39,711 nt of DNA from UBA2160 sp964588665 (GTDB lineage Bacteria; Chloroflexota; Dehalococcoidia; Lucifugimonadales; UBA1123): assembly GCA_964588665.1 (NCBI GenBank), contig CAZPQQ010000025.1, positions 1 through 39,711 of the forward strand, written 5' to 3'. This document shows, one piece after another, positions 24,971 to 34,316 of this stretch; position 1 is the stretch's first letter, and every line of letters starts with the position of its first letter. The notes under the pieces were generated by a model. That model was given only the letters and a program-made list of their open reading frames with translations. It did no database searches and was not told the DNA's origin. The position numbers were made by a program, and so were the translations under genes.

Positions 24971-26008
24971 TCAGACGGCCTCTTCCCTGACCGTCGAGTC
25001 GATGACGTCCAGGGCATAGTCGATGTCGTCGGACGTTATGCCGTAGTGGGTCACGTAGCGCCAGCGCCGCGCCGGAGAACCACCCTTGATGCCGCGCTCA
25101 TTGAGTTTGCGCGCCAAACCGGCCCTGTCTGGGTGATCCAGATCGAAGAAGACTAGATTCGTTGGCAGACTCTCGGGGTCAATTGTGACACCGGGGATCT
25201 CCTTCAGGCCCGTGGCCAGCTTCCGAGCGTTTGCGTGGTCCTCCGCCAGCCGGTCGACCATCGAGTCCAACGCGACGATGCCGGCCGCTGCAACGATGCC
25301 GACCTGTCGCATGCTGCCGCCGACGATCTTGCGCCATCGTCGGGCCTCGGAGATGAACTTCTCGCTCCCGCAGATTATCGAGCCGATGGGGCAGCTCAGC
25401 CCCTTGGACAGGCAGAACGTAATCGAGTCGGCGTCCCTGGCCAACTCGGCGGCAGGGGCTTCGAGCGCGACCGCCGCGTTGAAAATCCGTGCGCCGTCGA
25501 TGTGGAGTGGGGTGTCGCGGTCGTGGGCGATGCCTGCGATTGTCTTTGTGTCTTCCGGCGTGAGGACCGCTCCTCCGCAGGCGTTCTGGGTGTTCTCGAG
25601 CGCGACAACGGCGGTCCGGGGCTGATGCACGTCGTTGGGGCGGAACGCCGCGATCACGTCGTCGGGGTCCAGCATGCCCCGCGAGTCGTTGGGGATCGTG
25701 TGGAACGAAATCCCGCCAAGCACGGACGCGCCTCCGGCCTCGCTCCTGAAGATGTGGGCCTTGTTTCCGAGGATGATCTCGTCGCCTCGACCGGCGTGCG
25801 CGAGCATCGACACGAGGTTGCCCATTGTGCCGCTCGCCACGAACACCGCCGCCTCTTTGCCCATACGTTTGGCCGCGACCGCCTCGAGCCGGTTCAGCGT
25901 TGGGTCGTCGCCGAATACGTCGTCTCCCACCTCCGCTTCCGCCATCGCCCGCCGCATCTCGGGTGTGGGATGGGTAACCGTATCGCTACGTAGATCGACC
26001 TCTCGCAT
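24971..26008 (-). CDS. ltaE: Low-specificity L-threonine aldolase (GntG family)
   Basis: A 345-residue PLP-dependent aldolase that splits threonine or allo-threonine to glycine and acetaldehyde. Start block VDLRSDTVTHPTPEMRRAM is diagnostic, as are GDDVFGDDPTLNRLE, FVASGTMGNLVS, the LHIDGARIFNAAVA aspartate-binding segment, and the PLP lysine in TFCLSKGLSCPIGS (about residue 204). The C-terminal GGSMRQVGIVAAAGI motif is present. It is transcribed divergently from the alpha/beta hydrolase pair. The start ATG at 26008 is preceded by GGAGGCACTCGA. Confidence 0.9.
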   Translation of the reverse strand: MREVDLRSDTVTHPTPEMRRAMAEAEVGDDVFGDDPTLNRLEAVAAKRMGKEAAVFVASGTMGNLVSMLAHAGRGDEIILGNKAHIFRSEAGGASVLGGISFHTIPNDSRGMLDPDDVIAAFRPNDVHQPRTAVVALENTQNACGGAVLTPEDTKTIAGIAHDRDTPLHIDGARIFNAAVALEAPAAELARDADSITFCLSKGLSCPIGSIICGSEKFISEARRWRKIVGGSMRQVGIVAAAGIVALDSMVDRLAEDHANARKLATGLKEIPGVTIDPESLPTNLVFFDLDHPDRAGLARKLNERGIKGGSPARRWRYVTHYGITSDDIDYALDVIDSTVREEAV

Positions 26009-26069
26009 TCGAGTGCCTCCAATGTTGGAAAACCAAATTCAATCACGCGCCAATTCTATCAAAGCTCGC

Positions 26070-26098
26070 TTGTCAAACGCTATCGGCTCACCTAAGAT
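26070..26098 (+). promoter_or_regulatory. Promoter of the alpha/beta hydrolase pair
   Basis: TTGTCA (26070-26075), 17 bases, TAAGAT (26093-26098), 23 bases before the ATG at 26122. Confidence 0.55.
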
Positions 26099-26121
26099 TG
26101 AACCGTCCTATCGCGTCCTGA

Positions 26122-26784
26122 ATGGCGTCTATGACACAACAGCTTCTCACATTGAACAGCGGCCACTTGAGCTTGGAGTCCGTGCTCGACATCCCCGAAT
26201 CCGACGACAAGGTTCCGGGCGTGGCGCTGTGCCATCCCGATCCACGGTATGGCGGAGACATGCACAACGAGGTCGTGGTCGGGCTTGCACGCATCCTCGT
26301 CGAGTCGGGCATCGCCGCTCTCCGTTTCAACACCCGCGGAGTGGGCGCCAGCGACGGCGAGTTCGACCGCGGCAACGGCGAAACCGACGACGCCCTTTCG
26401 GCGCTGCATGCGCTGGAACTGCACGAGAGAATCGATCCGAGTCGAATTGGCGTGGCAGGGTACTCCTTCGGCGCGTCCATCGCCATTCAAGCCGCGGGCG
26501 AGTCGAGTCTGGTCCAGGCAGTCGTTTCGATCGCGTGTCCGGCGCCGATCTTCAGGGTGTTGGGCTCCATCGAGCTCCTCCAGCCGAAGCTGTTGGTAAT
26601 GGGCGACAACGACCACAACTTTCCGGTCGAGCAGTTCCGGTTTCTGACCAAACGATACACCCAACCTCGAGAAGTGTCGGTCGTTGAAGGGGCCGATCAC
26701 TTTTTTCGCGGGGTCGAGTCGACGGTTGGCGAGATGACATCGCGTTTCTTCACACGATGGTTGACTGGCGAACAGGCGGACTGA
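26122..26784 (+). CDS. Alpha/beta hydrolase, COG2945-like, first of a tandem pair
   Basis: A 220-residue alpha/beta hydrolase without signal peptide. It has the oxyanion-side HPDPRYGGDMHN block, the RFNTRGVGASDG turn, the nucleophile elbow GYSFGA (serine near residue 114), an aspartate in VMGDND and a histidine in EGADHFFRG. The order and spacing match COG2945-type dienelactone-hydrolase-related proteins. A second ATG (26131) three codons in is an alternative start. The following gene is a diverged duplicate of it. Its substrate is unknown. Confidence 0.82.
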   Translation: MASMTQQLLTLNSGHLSLESVLDIPESDDKVPGVALCHPDPRYGGDMHNEVVVGLARILVESGIAALRFNTRGVGASDGEFDRGNGETDDALSALHALELHERIDPSRIGVAGYSFGASIAIQAAGESSLVQAVVSIACPAPIFRVLGSIELLQPKLLVMGDNDHNFPVEQFRFLTKRYTQPREVSVVEGADHFFRGVESTVGEMTSRFFTRWLTGEQAD

Positions 26785-26785
26785 G

Positions 26786-27427
26786 TTGCGGCAGGCTGCG
26801 ATCTCTTTTCGATCCAAGCGGCTGACACTGGACGGCGTGACTTCCACCCCAGAGCAATCGAATGGCGAATGGGCGGCGGTGGTCGTCTGCCATTCCCACC
26901 CGACGCTGGGCGGCAGCATGTCGGACCCGGTGGTTATGGCGATCTGCCAGGCTGCTGACAATGCCGGCATCGCGACGCTCAGGTTCAACTTCCGCGGTGT
27001 AGGCGAAAGCGAAGGGCAGTTCGCTAACGGCGACGAGGAGGGCCACGACGTCAAAGCGGCCCTCGACGTGCTTCGAAAATGGCCGAACATCGACGGAAAA
27101 CGAGTTGCCGTCGCCGGATATTCGCTGGGGGCGGCTATCATTCTCGATGACCTGACGCGACTCAAGCGCGCCCGAGCCTTTGCCCTGGTGGCGCCAACCG
27201 TGGCGTCGCTGAGAAACCCCAAATTCGCCAGCGACAACCGTGCCAGGCTGGTAGTGGCCGGTCAGAATGACAAAGTGGCGCCGTCTCTGGAGATTCAGCG
27301 AGAACTCGATGCGGTGAAGCAACCGTTGAGGTTCACGGAAATGCCAGGAGCGGACCACAGCATGCGTGGCCAGGAAGCCGAAATCGGAAAGCTCGTCTCC
27401 GAGTTCTTAGACGATGCTCTTCGGTGA
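26786..27427 (+). CDS. Alpha/beta hydrolase, COG2945-like, second of a tandem pair
   Basis: A 213-residue hydrolase sharing the layout of the preceding gene: HSHPTLGGSMSD, RFNFRGVGESEG, GYSLGA nucleophile elbow, VVAGQNDKVAP acid segment and GADHSMRG histidine. It starts at TTG 26786, one base after the previous stop, so the two are cotranscribed and coupled. Divergence between the two suggests an old duplication and separate substrates or a heteromer. Confidence 0.82.
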   Translation: MRQAAISFRSKRLTLDGVTSTPEQSNGEWAAVVVCHSHPTLGGSMSDPVVMAICQAADNAGIATLRFNFRGVGESEGQFANGDEEGHDVKAALDVLRKWPNIDGKRVAVAGYSLGAAIILDDLTRLKRARAFALVAPTVASLRNPKFASDNRARLVVAGQNDKVAPSLEIQRELDAVKQPLRFTEMPGADHSMRGQEAEIGKLVSEFLDDALR

Positions 27428-27479
27428 GATCGCCAACCTCCTGTCGTAGGCTCATTGGATCTCTGGAATTGGGGAGGGA

Positions 27480-28672
27480 GTGGTGACGCAAGAGACCGAG
27501 TACCGACTCAAAAGAGACTCGATGGGCGAGTTCAATGTCCCGGTGGACGCGTATTATGGCGCCAACACGATGCGCGCCGTCGTCAACTTTCCGATCAGCG
27601 ATTTGAGGTTCCCTCGGTCTTTCATCCGGGCCATCGAGCTCCTCGGCGGCGTGAAGGGGTCCCGAACCCCAGTGCATCCCAATGACCACGTGAACGCGGG
27701 GCAGTCCTCCAACGACGTCATTCCGACCACGATCCACATTGCCGCGCTGAAAGCCGTCCACGACGAGCTGGTTCCCGGACTCGAAAAGCTGAGCGCATCG
27801 CTACAAGTAAAAGCCGACGAGTTCATGGACGTCGTGAAGACGGGTCGAACCCACTTGCAGGACGCCACGCCGATCAGGCTGGGGCAAGAGTTCGTGGGGT
27901 ATGTCGGCCAGTTGGACCGAGCGATCTTACGCCTGCGAGAGGCCGAGTCCGAGCTTGGCGAGGTCGCGTTGGGCGGCGCCGCCGCCGGCGCCGGCGTCAA
28001 CGGCCATCCCGAGTTTGCGCCGAAAGTGTGCGCAGTGCTCACCCAGATGCTCGGCGTGCCGGTCCGTGAGACATCCATCCACTTTCAAGCCCAGAACACG
28101 TTGGACAACATCGTCGCCGCCAGCGGCGCCCTCAAGACCGTGGCTGTCAGCCTTATGAAGATATCCAACGACATTCGATGGCTCGGGTCGGGACCAGGGC
28201 TGGTTTTGGGGAGATTACGCTTCCCGAAGTTCAGCCGGGCAGCTCGATCATGCCGGGAAAGGTCAACCCGGTCATACCCGAATCGGTATGCCAGGTGGCA
28301 GCTCAGGTCATCGGTAATGACGCGACCATCGCCATCGCCGGACAGTCAGGGAACTTCGAGATCAACGTGATGATGCCGGTCGCCGCATACAACCTGCTCC
28401 AGTCCATCGACCTGATGGCGACCGCCTCGGCCAACTTCGCTGATCAGTGCATAGACGGACTGAAGGCCACAAGCGCCGGACCAGACATGGTCGACCGCGG
28501 CCTCGCCATCGTGACGACGCTTGTCCCCCACATCGGCTACGACGCGTCAGCCGCCATTGCCCACGAAGCAGGGGAGACCGGCCAGACCGTCAAAGAAGTG
28601 GCGCTGGTCAGGACCGACCTCACCAGCGACCAACTCGACGAGATCCTTGACCCATCGGGGATGACGGGGTAG
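27480..28672 (+). pseudogene. fumC: Class II fumarase, with internal in-frame loss and a frameshift
   Basis: The gene encodes most of a class II fumarate hydratase (fumarate to malate in the TCA cycle). Present: opening YRLKRDSMGEFNVPVDAYYGA, VHPNDHVNAGQSSNDV, GRTHLQDATPIRLGQE and the catalytic loop GSSIMPGKVNP. Two lesions are visible. First, SFI runs directly into RAIELLGG near 27624-27632, omitting about 65 residues that include the family's TGSGTxxNMN substrate motif; no such residues occur elsewhere in the window. Second, the frame breaks at about 28193-28195 (after WLGSGP) and RAGFGEITLPEVQPG resumes one frame away, ending at TAG 28672. Both could be assembly faults. Argininosuccinate or aspartase identity is less likely. 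Confidence 0.85.
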
Positions 28673-28734
28673 GGAGCGCCGACTCCAACAACACGCAGCT
28701 TCGCCCATCCACTGGCTGGGATTGACCGCAACGC

Positions 28735-28773
28735 AAAACCACCCCGGCGCCGTGCCGCGTCCGGGGTGGTTTT
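28735..28773. terminator. Bidirectional intrinsic terminator
   Basis: AAAACCACCCCGG (28735-28747) and CCGGGGTGGTTTT (28761-28773) form a perfect 13-bp stem around a 13-base loop, with A and T ends serving as T-tracts in both directions. It separates the convergent fumarase and VWA genes. Confidence 0.88.
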
Positions 28774-28834
28774 CTCGTCATGAAACGGTTGTTAGGCTGC
28801 ACCGATTTACGAAAGACAGGCGCGGCCTCGACGC

Positions 28835-31800
28835 TTACATCGTCAGGCGCTTGTACAGGTACAACAGGCGCTCGGGCAGGTCGTAGATGCTGTCCAGGAC
28901 CTCGTAACCCATGTCCGCGCACATGGTCTTGAGGTAGTCGTGCCCATTTTTGTCCACCGTCAGACAGAAGGCGTTGATGTTTTTGCGCTTCGCTTCATCG
29001 AGGGCCATCTTGGTGTCGTGGACGGCGTACTCTTTCTCGACGCCTTCCCGGCTGTAGCCACGGTCCTGGGGCCGGCCGTCGCTGACCAGGAACAGTATCT
29101 TGGTTCGCGCGTCTTGTTTCTCCAGTTTGGTCGTGGCGTGGCGAATCGCAGGGCCCATCCTGGTGGCGTGGAGAGGGGCCACCCGGTCGATCCTCTTCTT
29201 CACACGGTCTGAGAAGGCCTCGTCCAGTTCCTTGATCGTATAGAATTCGACGTTCTCGCGACCGTAGCCTGAGAAGCCGTAGATGCCATAGATGTCCCCG
29301 ATGGCTTCCAGCGCGTTGACAATGAGGACGATGGCCTCTTTCTCGACGTCGATTATACGCTTGTAGGAACGCCTGGCCGCCTCTCCGCGACGCGTTCGGA
29401 GCCATACCATGTATTCCACCGGATCGTCCGGCGCATCCCAGTCGTCGGCCGTGCGCTTGCCCTCGTCGATGGCCTCCGCGGTGGAGGCGCTTGTGTCGAT
29501 CAGGAATGCGGCCGCAACATCGCGTTGGACTTTGTTTCTGCGCCAGTAGAACTTGTCGCTCGGGCTGACCCCGGTCTTCATGTCGACCATGGCTTCGATG
29601 ACTTCGTCGATGTCGATCTCTTCGCCGTCTTCCAGCTTCCGAACCCTCCGGAACATCTCGGGCACCATCATCTCGAACTGACGCCTGATCCGGGTGACGA
29701 GTCCGCCGAATTCGTGCAGTGTCGTCCCGTAGAAGGCTGAGTCGCCTTCCTGCATCGTCTTCTGGCGGACGATGCACCATCGCGGCTTGTAATCCTCAGC
29801 GCGGAAGTCCCACTCGTCATAGACGAAGGTCTGCGGCTCGTCTGCCACCAGTTCAGCGCCATCCTCGTCGACGTGGGTGAACGGTCCTTGGCCGAACTCA
29901 GGGTTGTCCGGCAGGTTCAAACCAGCCTCTTTCAGCAGGTTGTCGGCGAACAGGCCCTGCGAGTTCTGGATATCGCCTTGAACGGCCTGAAGGTCCAGCT
30001 CGGCGCTGTTTTGCAGCAGCTCTTCGAGTTGCTGCTGAGTGATCGGGTCGCCGGACGCGTCGCCGACTGAGTCCTGGTCTTGCATTCTAAGTTGGCTGAG
30101 CAGTTGGACGAGTTCGGGCTTAAAGTCGCCTCTGAAATCGACGTCTTCGGTGGACTCGTAGTCCTGTTCCGAGTCCGGCCGCATCTCCATCTCCATCCCT
30201 TCGGCCATCTGTTGGAGAAGCTGTTCCATCTCGGCAGGATCCATGTACTGCTCGTCTTCTTCTTGGTCTTCGTTGACGTCCACGTCCTCCCAGTCCTCGG
30301 GAGGGACTTCTTCGTTTGGGATGGCGCCGATTATCGCGTAGATGCGCATCGTCGCCTCGGAGGTGTCTTCGACCGTGGCGTCAGCGCTGAGCACCCGTCG
30401 AGCGATGGCCGTTATCTGCTTCGCCTGATCGACGTATTCCAGCGGAGCAGGTATGGTCTTTTCCTGCTGCAAACTGAGGCGAACGAGAAACTCAACCAAC
30501 GCTTCCCGAATCGGGAGCGACTGAATCTCGGGGCGGTTCTCGTTCGAGTCCTGTTGGATTCGGTCGTAGGCGCTGCGGATGCCGGGGTACTCGTACTTGA
30601 CTCGAAAATCGAGTCGGCCGTCTTCGACAACCGTGAACACGTCCAGCGCCAACTTGCGGTCCTCGAACATGTTGAAGAACCGCTGCATGTCCGTGATCCA
30701 TGCGCGCTCGAGCCCCTGTCCTTCGGCGTCGTCTTCGACGTCACCTTGGACCGCGGTGCTCGACGGTTGCGTGCGGGTCTGCTCCAACTCGGCCCGTCGG
30801 TCTGTGAAGATTCCGGAGGGGCGGTCGAACTCGAAGTGGAAACTGCCGAATTCGAGGTGGGCGACCTGGTGGGTCGACACAACCTTGAACCACGAAAAGT
30901 TCTCGGGCTTGCTCTGGTACCGGTCCACGACGCCAGGGACAAACACGGTCGATCCTTCGGTTGACGGAGACTCCGCCGATACCCAGCCGATGTTCTTGTC
31001 GACCAGATCCTCGGAGGCGGCGAGTTTGATCTCGGCGCCGGCCAGAGCGCGGCAGTACATCTCCATGACGGGCTTGATGTGGTCGAACTCAACACCCGAC
31101 GAGAGCGCGGCAAGCGTCGCCTCGGAGTGGGCCGATTCGATCTTGAAAAAAGCGAGGCCGCCGTCCGGGTTCTGTCTCAGGAGCTTAACCCCTTCGTCGA
31201 ACCATCGCTCGACCTGACTGATGGACAGTCGGTCCATAATCTGCGAACAGCCTTTGATGAACTCGGGCACCGCAATCGGCGACTCTTCCATCAGGGCTTC
31301 AGCCAAGGTCAGGATTCTGGCGTGGTGCTCCGAAGCCACTTGGGAGAGCGCCTGGGAAGTCTCCAGCATGACGTTGGGGATGTTCGTGCCGCCAGCTTGG
31401 ACCTGCCTCTCGGCTATCTTCAAGAATCGAAAGCGCTGGTCTTCGCCGATCTTCGGCAGCGCCTTTGCGCCGGACTCGAAGAAGCTCTTGACCTCGCGCC
31501 AACCGGAGTCCACCAAGGCGGAGGCAAGGCCGATGAAGGCAGTCTTGTCCTCGCCGATGAGCGGGAATATCTGCTGACCGAGCGCCAGGCACTCCGCCGC
31601 GAGATCGTATGACCGACGCGACAGCTCGTCGAGGAAGCCCGCGAATCGCTCCAACTCCGGGAAAGAGAGGCTCTCCATCAGCGCGGGGCTGTACGCGAAG
31701 AACTTGCAGGCCAACGTGCTGGATTTCCACGTCCCTTTGTATAGGCTGCTCCCCAACTTCGCCCAGCTTTCGATGTGCCTCGACCGGAGCTGGCTCATCG

Positions 31801-32131
31801 CCTCCGGGCTGGCCTCGAAGTACGCGGTGGCAAGGGTAGGGGACTCTCCGCAGAGTTCGGTCCCGCAGACCGTCCATCGCATGAAGTAGTTGAACGGCAT
31901 GTACGTCATCACCTGAGGGCTGACGCGGTAGTACTGGGCTGCCGCCTCCCAAGATCGTACGGTCTGTTCGGCGATCTTCAACCCGGCCATCGCCCATTGC
32001 GCGATCGACTCGTCGTCGAGGCTGGCCGGCATCTGTGCGTGGGCCTTTTCGAACTCATCGGTCACCGGCGCGGGAAACCGCCGGAAGTGTTCCTGCATCT
32101 CCTCGAGTGTTGTCGCTCCTGTGTTTTCCAC
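28835..32131 (-). CDS. NorD/CbbO-like VWA-domain protein, 1098 residues
   Basis: A very long cytoplasmic protein with a helical repeat-rich N-terminal half (roughly residues 1-500, regular 30-40 residue units with FAYSPALMESL- and FIGLASALVDSG-type motifs), a strongly acidic, Glu/Gln/Met-rich middle (about 610-680), and a C-terminal von Willebrand A domain. The VWA MIDAS is intact: DTSAS near residue 880 and a late VSDGRPQD aspartate. NorD and CbbO proteins pair with NorQ/CbbQ MoxR-type ATPases to insert metals or activate an enzyme (nitric oxide reductase, Rubisco). The matching ATPase is two genes upstream. Neither target enzyme is in the window. The start GTG at 32131 follows an AAGGAG site, ten bases after the Nudix stop. 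Confidence 0.82.
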   Translation of the reverse strand: MENTGATTLEEMQEHFRRFPAPVTDEFEKAHAQMPASLDDESIAQWAMAGLKIAEQTVRSWEAAAQYYRVSPQVMTYMPFNYFMRWTVCGTELCGESPTLATAYFEASPEAMSQLRSRHIESWAKLGSSLYKGTWKSSTLACKFFAYSPALMESLSFPELERFAGFLDELSRRSYDLAAECLALGQQIFPLIGEDKTAFIGLASALVDSGWREVKSFFESGAKALPKIGEDQRFRFLKIAERQVQAGGTNIPNVMLETSQALSQVASEHHARILTLAEALMEESPIAVPEFIKGCSQIMDRLSISQVERWFDEGVKLLRQNPDGGLAFFKIESAHSEATLAALSSGVEFDHIKPVMEMYCRALAGAEIKLAASEDLVDKNIGWVSAESPSTEGSTVFVPGVVDRYQSKPENFSWFKVVSTHQVAHLEFGSFHFEFDRPSGIFTDRRAELEQTRTQPSSTAVQGDVEDDAEGQGLERAWITDMQRFFNMFEDRKLALDVFTVVEDGRLDFRVKYEYPGIRSAYDRIQQDSNENRPEIQSLPIREALVEFLVRLSLQQEKTIPAPLEYVDQAKQITAIARRVLSADATVEDTSEATMRIYAIIGAIPNEEVPPEDWEDVDVNEDQEEDEQYMDPAEMEQLLQQMAEGMEMEMRPDSEQDYESTEDVDFRGDFKPELVQLLSQLRMQDQDSVGDASGDPITQQQLEELLQNSAELDLQAVQGDIQNSQGLFADNLLKEAGLNLPDNPEFGQGPFTHVDEDGAELVADEPQTFVYDEWDFRAEDYKPRWCIVRQKTMQEGDSAFYGTTLHEFGGLVTRIRRQFEMMVPEMFRRVRKLEDGEEIDIDEVIEAMVDMKTGVSPSDKFYWRRNKVQRDVAAAFLIDTSASTAEAIDEGKRTADDWDAPDDPVEYMVWLRTRRGEAARRSYKRIIDVEKEAIVLIVNALEAIGDIYGIYGFSGYGRENVEFYTIKELDEAFSDRVKKRIDRVAPLHATRMGPAIRHATTKLEKQDARTKILFLVSDGRPQDRGYSREGVEKEYAVHDTKMALDEAKRKNINAFCLTVDKNGHDYLKTMCADMGYEVLDSIYDLPERLLYLYKRLTM

Positions 32132-32140
32132 GCGGTCTCC

Positions 32141-32755
32141 TTAGGCGGCCCAGTCCCCCAGCACATCCAGGAAATTGGCCAGTACTCGTGCGGTGGCGCC
32201 GAATATCACGTGTCCTTCGTAGACGAACGAAGGGGAGTTCTCAAGTTTGCCGTCTTTGATACGAATCTCGTCCCGTCGGTTCCTCTGGCAGCGCAGATGC
32301 CGGATCGGCGCTTCGATGACTTCGGCCACCTCGAACCTGCTGGGTGCGAAGTCGTAAGGATACGGGATTGTGCCGACGAACGCACTGATGAGGAAGTTGG
32401 AGATTGTGGGCATGTCGTCGAGCTGGCCGAGGACTTGCACGTCTCCGGGGACTATTCCCATCTCTTCGTGAGTCTCTCTGAGAGCCGTGAAGAGAAGCGA
32501 TTCGTCTTCGCGGTCCTTGCTGCCGCCAGGGAATGAGATCTCGCCCTTGTGGTGCTCAACCATTTCGGTGCGTTTGTTGAGCAACACGCAGTACTCCCCG
32601 TTCTTGGGGTAAACGACAAGCATGACCCCGGCAGGCCGAAGAGCGCCGTTCTCGACTGTCACTCTGGCGCTGCCAGTGAGGGCTTGTCTGATCCCTTCCG
32701 TGGGCGATGCGGTCAACAAGCGCCTCCGCGCGGGAGGCGCCCCCGGTCTGAGCAA
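32141..32755 (-). CDS. CoA pyrophosphatase-type Nudix hydrolase (NudL-like)
   Basis: A 204-residue Nudix enzyme of the CoA-diphosphatase subgroup, which cleaves CoA to 4'-phosphopantetheine and 3',5'-ADP. The subgroup tag LLNKRTEMVEHHKGEISFPGG joins straight into the Nudix box (FTALRETHEEMGI), with the H-x-GEISFPGG feature that marks CoA hydrolases. It ends with YEGHVIFGATARVLANFL, also typical. The start is uncertain: TTG at 32755 or a TTG about 13 codons later. It lies between the MoxR-like ATPase and the VWA gene, and in one operon with coaE, the last CoA biosynthesis gene. Confidence 0.82.
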   Translation of the reverse strand: MLRPGAPPARRRLLTASPTEGIRQALTGSARVTVENGALRPAGVMLVVYPKNGEYCVLLNKRTEMVEHHKGEISFPGGSKDREDESLLFTALRETHEEMGIVPGDVQVLGQLDDMPTISNFLISAFVGTIPYPYDFAPSRFEVAEVIEAPIRHLRCQRNRRDEIRIKDGKLENSPSFVYEGHVIFGATARVLANFLDVLGDWAA

Positions 32756-32774
32756 ACGGGAAAGAAGTTCGAGC

Positions 32775-33695
32775 CTACTCGAAGACGGATGATGTCAGCT
32801 CCTCGATGCTCCGCTGGACGGTGTGGTCGTCGGTCACAGCCCAGTTTACCGCTACCTGGCAGGCGCGCCTAGGTGTGATGCCCTGTTTGATGAGCTGCCC
32901 GGCGTAGATCAGCAAACGGGTGCTGGCGCCTTCGCCCAAACCATGTTCTTTCAGGTTGCGGACCTTCTCTCCGAGCTTCGCGAGCTGGAGTGCGGTGTCG
33001 GAGTCGACTCCGGACTCGTGGGCGACTATCTCCGCTTCTATGTCCCGAGGAGGGTAGTCGAATTCGATGGAGATGAACCTCTGGCGCGTGCTGTGCTTGA
33101 GGTCTTTCAACGCGCTTTGGTATCCGGGGTTGTAGGACAAGATGAGCAGGAAGCCCTCGCCGGCCTCGAGCAACTCGCCCCGCTTCTCCACGGGCAGGAT
33201 GCGCCGATGGTCGGTCAATGGATGGATCAAAACCGTGGTGTCTTTGCGGGCTTCTACGATTTCATCCAGGTAGCAGATGCCCCCGGCTTTCACGGCCCTG
33301 CTCAGAGGCCCGTCGATCCAGACCGTCCGGTCGCCTTCCAAAAGATAGCGGCCCACGAGGTCGCTCGCCGTGAGGTCCTCGTGACACGCGATGGTGATCA
33401 ACGGAAGATTGTCCGGCTCCGAGTCGTCGCCATTGGTTGGCTCGGCGGCGACGTCCGACGCATCTGGGTTCTGGCGGATGCGCGTAAGCGGCTGCGCTAG
33501 GCGATAAGACATGTACTCGACGAACTTGGTCTTGCCGCAACCGGTAGGTCCTTTGAAGATGACTGGAATCTTCTGCGCGTATGCGGCTTCGAAGAGCTCG
33601 ATTTCGTCCCCGACGGGCACGTAATACGGCTCTTCGGTAATATGGTATTCCTCGATGATATAGCTGCGATAAAGCGTCCTTGTTGGTGAAGTCAT
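32775..33695 (-). CDS. MoxR-family AAA+ ATPase, NorQ/CbbQ-like
   Basis: A 306-residue AAA+ chaperone-type ATPase. Walker A GPTGCGKTKFVEY lies near residue 49-56, Walker B GGICYLDEIVEARKD near residue 140, with sensor-1 SYNPGYQ. The N-terminal EEPYYVPVGDEIELFEAAY and C-terminal RRACQVAVNWAVTDD are typical for the NirQ/NorQ/CbbQ group, which hexamerise and pair with a VWA partner. The partner is the 1098-residue protein encoded downstream. The stop-to-start distance to coaE is 18 bases, so it belongs to the same operon. Confidence 0.9.
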   Translation of the reverse strand: MTSPTRTLYRSYIIEEYHITEEPYYVPVGDEIELFEAAYAQKIPVIFKGPTGCGKTKFVEYMSYRLAQPLTRIRQNPDASDVAAEPTNGDDSEPDNLPLITIACHEDLTASDLVGRYLLEGDRTVWIDGPLSRAVKAGGICYLDEIVEARKDTTVLIHPLTDHRRILPVEKRGELLEAGEGFLLILSYNPGYQSALKDLKHSTRQRFISIEFDYPPRDIEAEIVAHESGVDSDTALQLAKLGEKVRNLKEHGLGEGASTRLLIYAGQLIKQGITPRRACQVAVNWAVTDDHTVQRSIEELTSSVFE

Positions 33696-33713
33696 CTGTT
33701 GTGTTCGCTCTCC

Positions 33714-34316
33714 TTAGGTCTGGCTCGGGGCCCTCTGGCGCCAGGTGTCCGCAACGTGTTTCTTCAACTCGTCCAGTCCTTGGTCGTTGACGATTACTGC
33801 GTCCGCGTGCGAAGCTCGCTCTTCTTGAGACATCTGGCTCGCGATTCTGGAGCGTGCTGTCTCTTCGTCCATGTTGTTGCGCTCGTGAAGGCGGGCTATT
33901 ACGGCTTCCTCCGGTGAAGTGGTCACCCAAATTTCGTCGGCCAGCGGAGTCCAGCCGGCCTCGATCAGTATCGCCGCCTCGACGACGATTCGGTCGATGC
34001 CTTCGCCGGCCATAACGCCGATCCGCTCCTTTATCATGTCGAAGATGCGGGGGTGCATTATGGCGTTGAGCTGATCCATCGCCTTTGGATCGGCAAAGAC
34101 AATCGGCCCGAGCTTTCGCCGATCGATCTCTCCGGATTCCGAAACGATCTCGCGCCCGAACGCTTCGACTACATCGTTGAACGTCTTAGTCTTGGGAAGA
34201 TATGCTTCGTGGCCGACCAAGTCGGCGTTGATGATCGTTGCACCGAGTTCGGACAGAATCTCCGAAACTTGGGTCTTGCCAGTGCCTATGCCGCCTGTGA
34301 GGCCAATTACGAACAT
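33714..34316 (-). CDS. coaE: Dephospho-CoA kinase CoaE
   Basis: A 200-residue P-loop kinase that phosphorylates the 3' hydroxyl of dephospho-CoA, the last step of CoA synthesis. Features: MFVIGLTGGIGTGKTQVSE with the P-loop at residues 8-15, DADLVGHE-type aspartate segment (INADLVGHEAY), VFADPKAMDQLNAIMHPRI, and the lid/VVEAAILIEAGW region. The start ATG at 34316 is the natural one; no alternative precedes it. It is the first gene of coaE-norQ-nudix-norD. Confidence 0.92.
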   Translation of the reverse strand: MFVIGLTGGIGTGKTQVSEILSELGATIINADLVGHEAYLPKTKTFNDVVEAFGREIVSESGEIDRRKLGPIVFADPKAMDQLNAIMHPRIFDMIKERIGVMAGEGIDRIVVEAAILIEAGWTPLADEIWVTTSPEEAVIARLHERNNMDEETARSRIASQMSQEERASHADAVIVNDQGLDELKKHVADTWRQRAPSQT

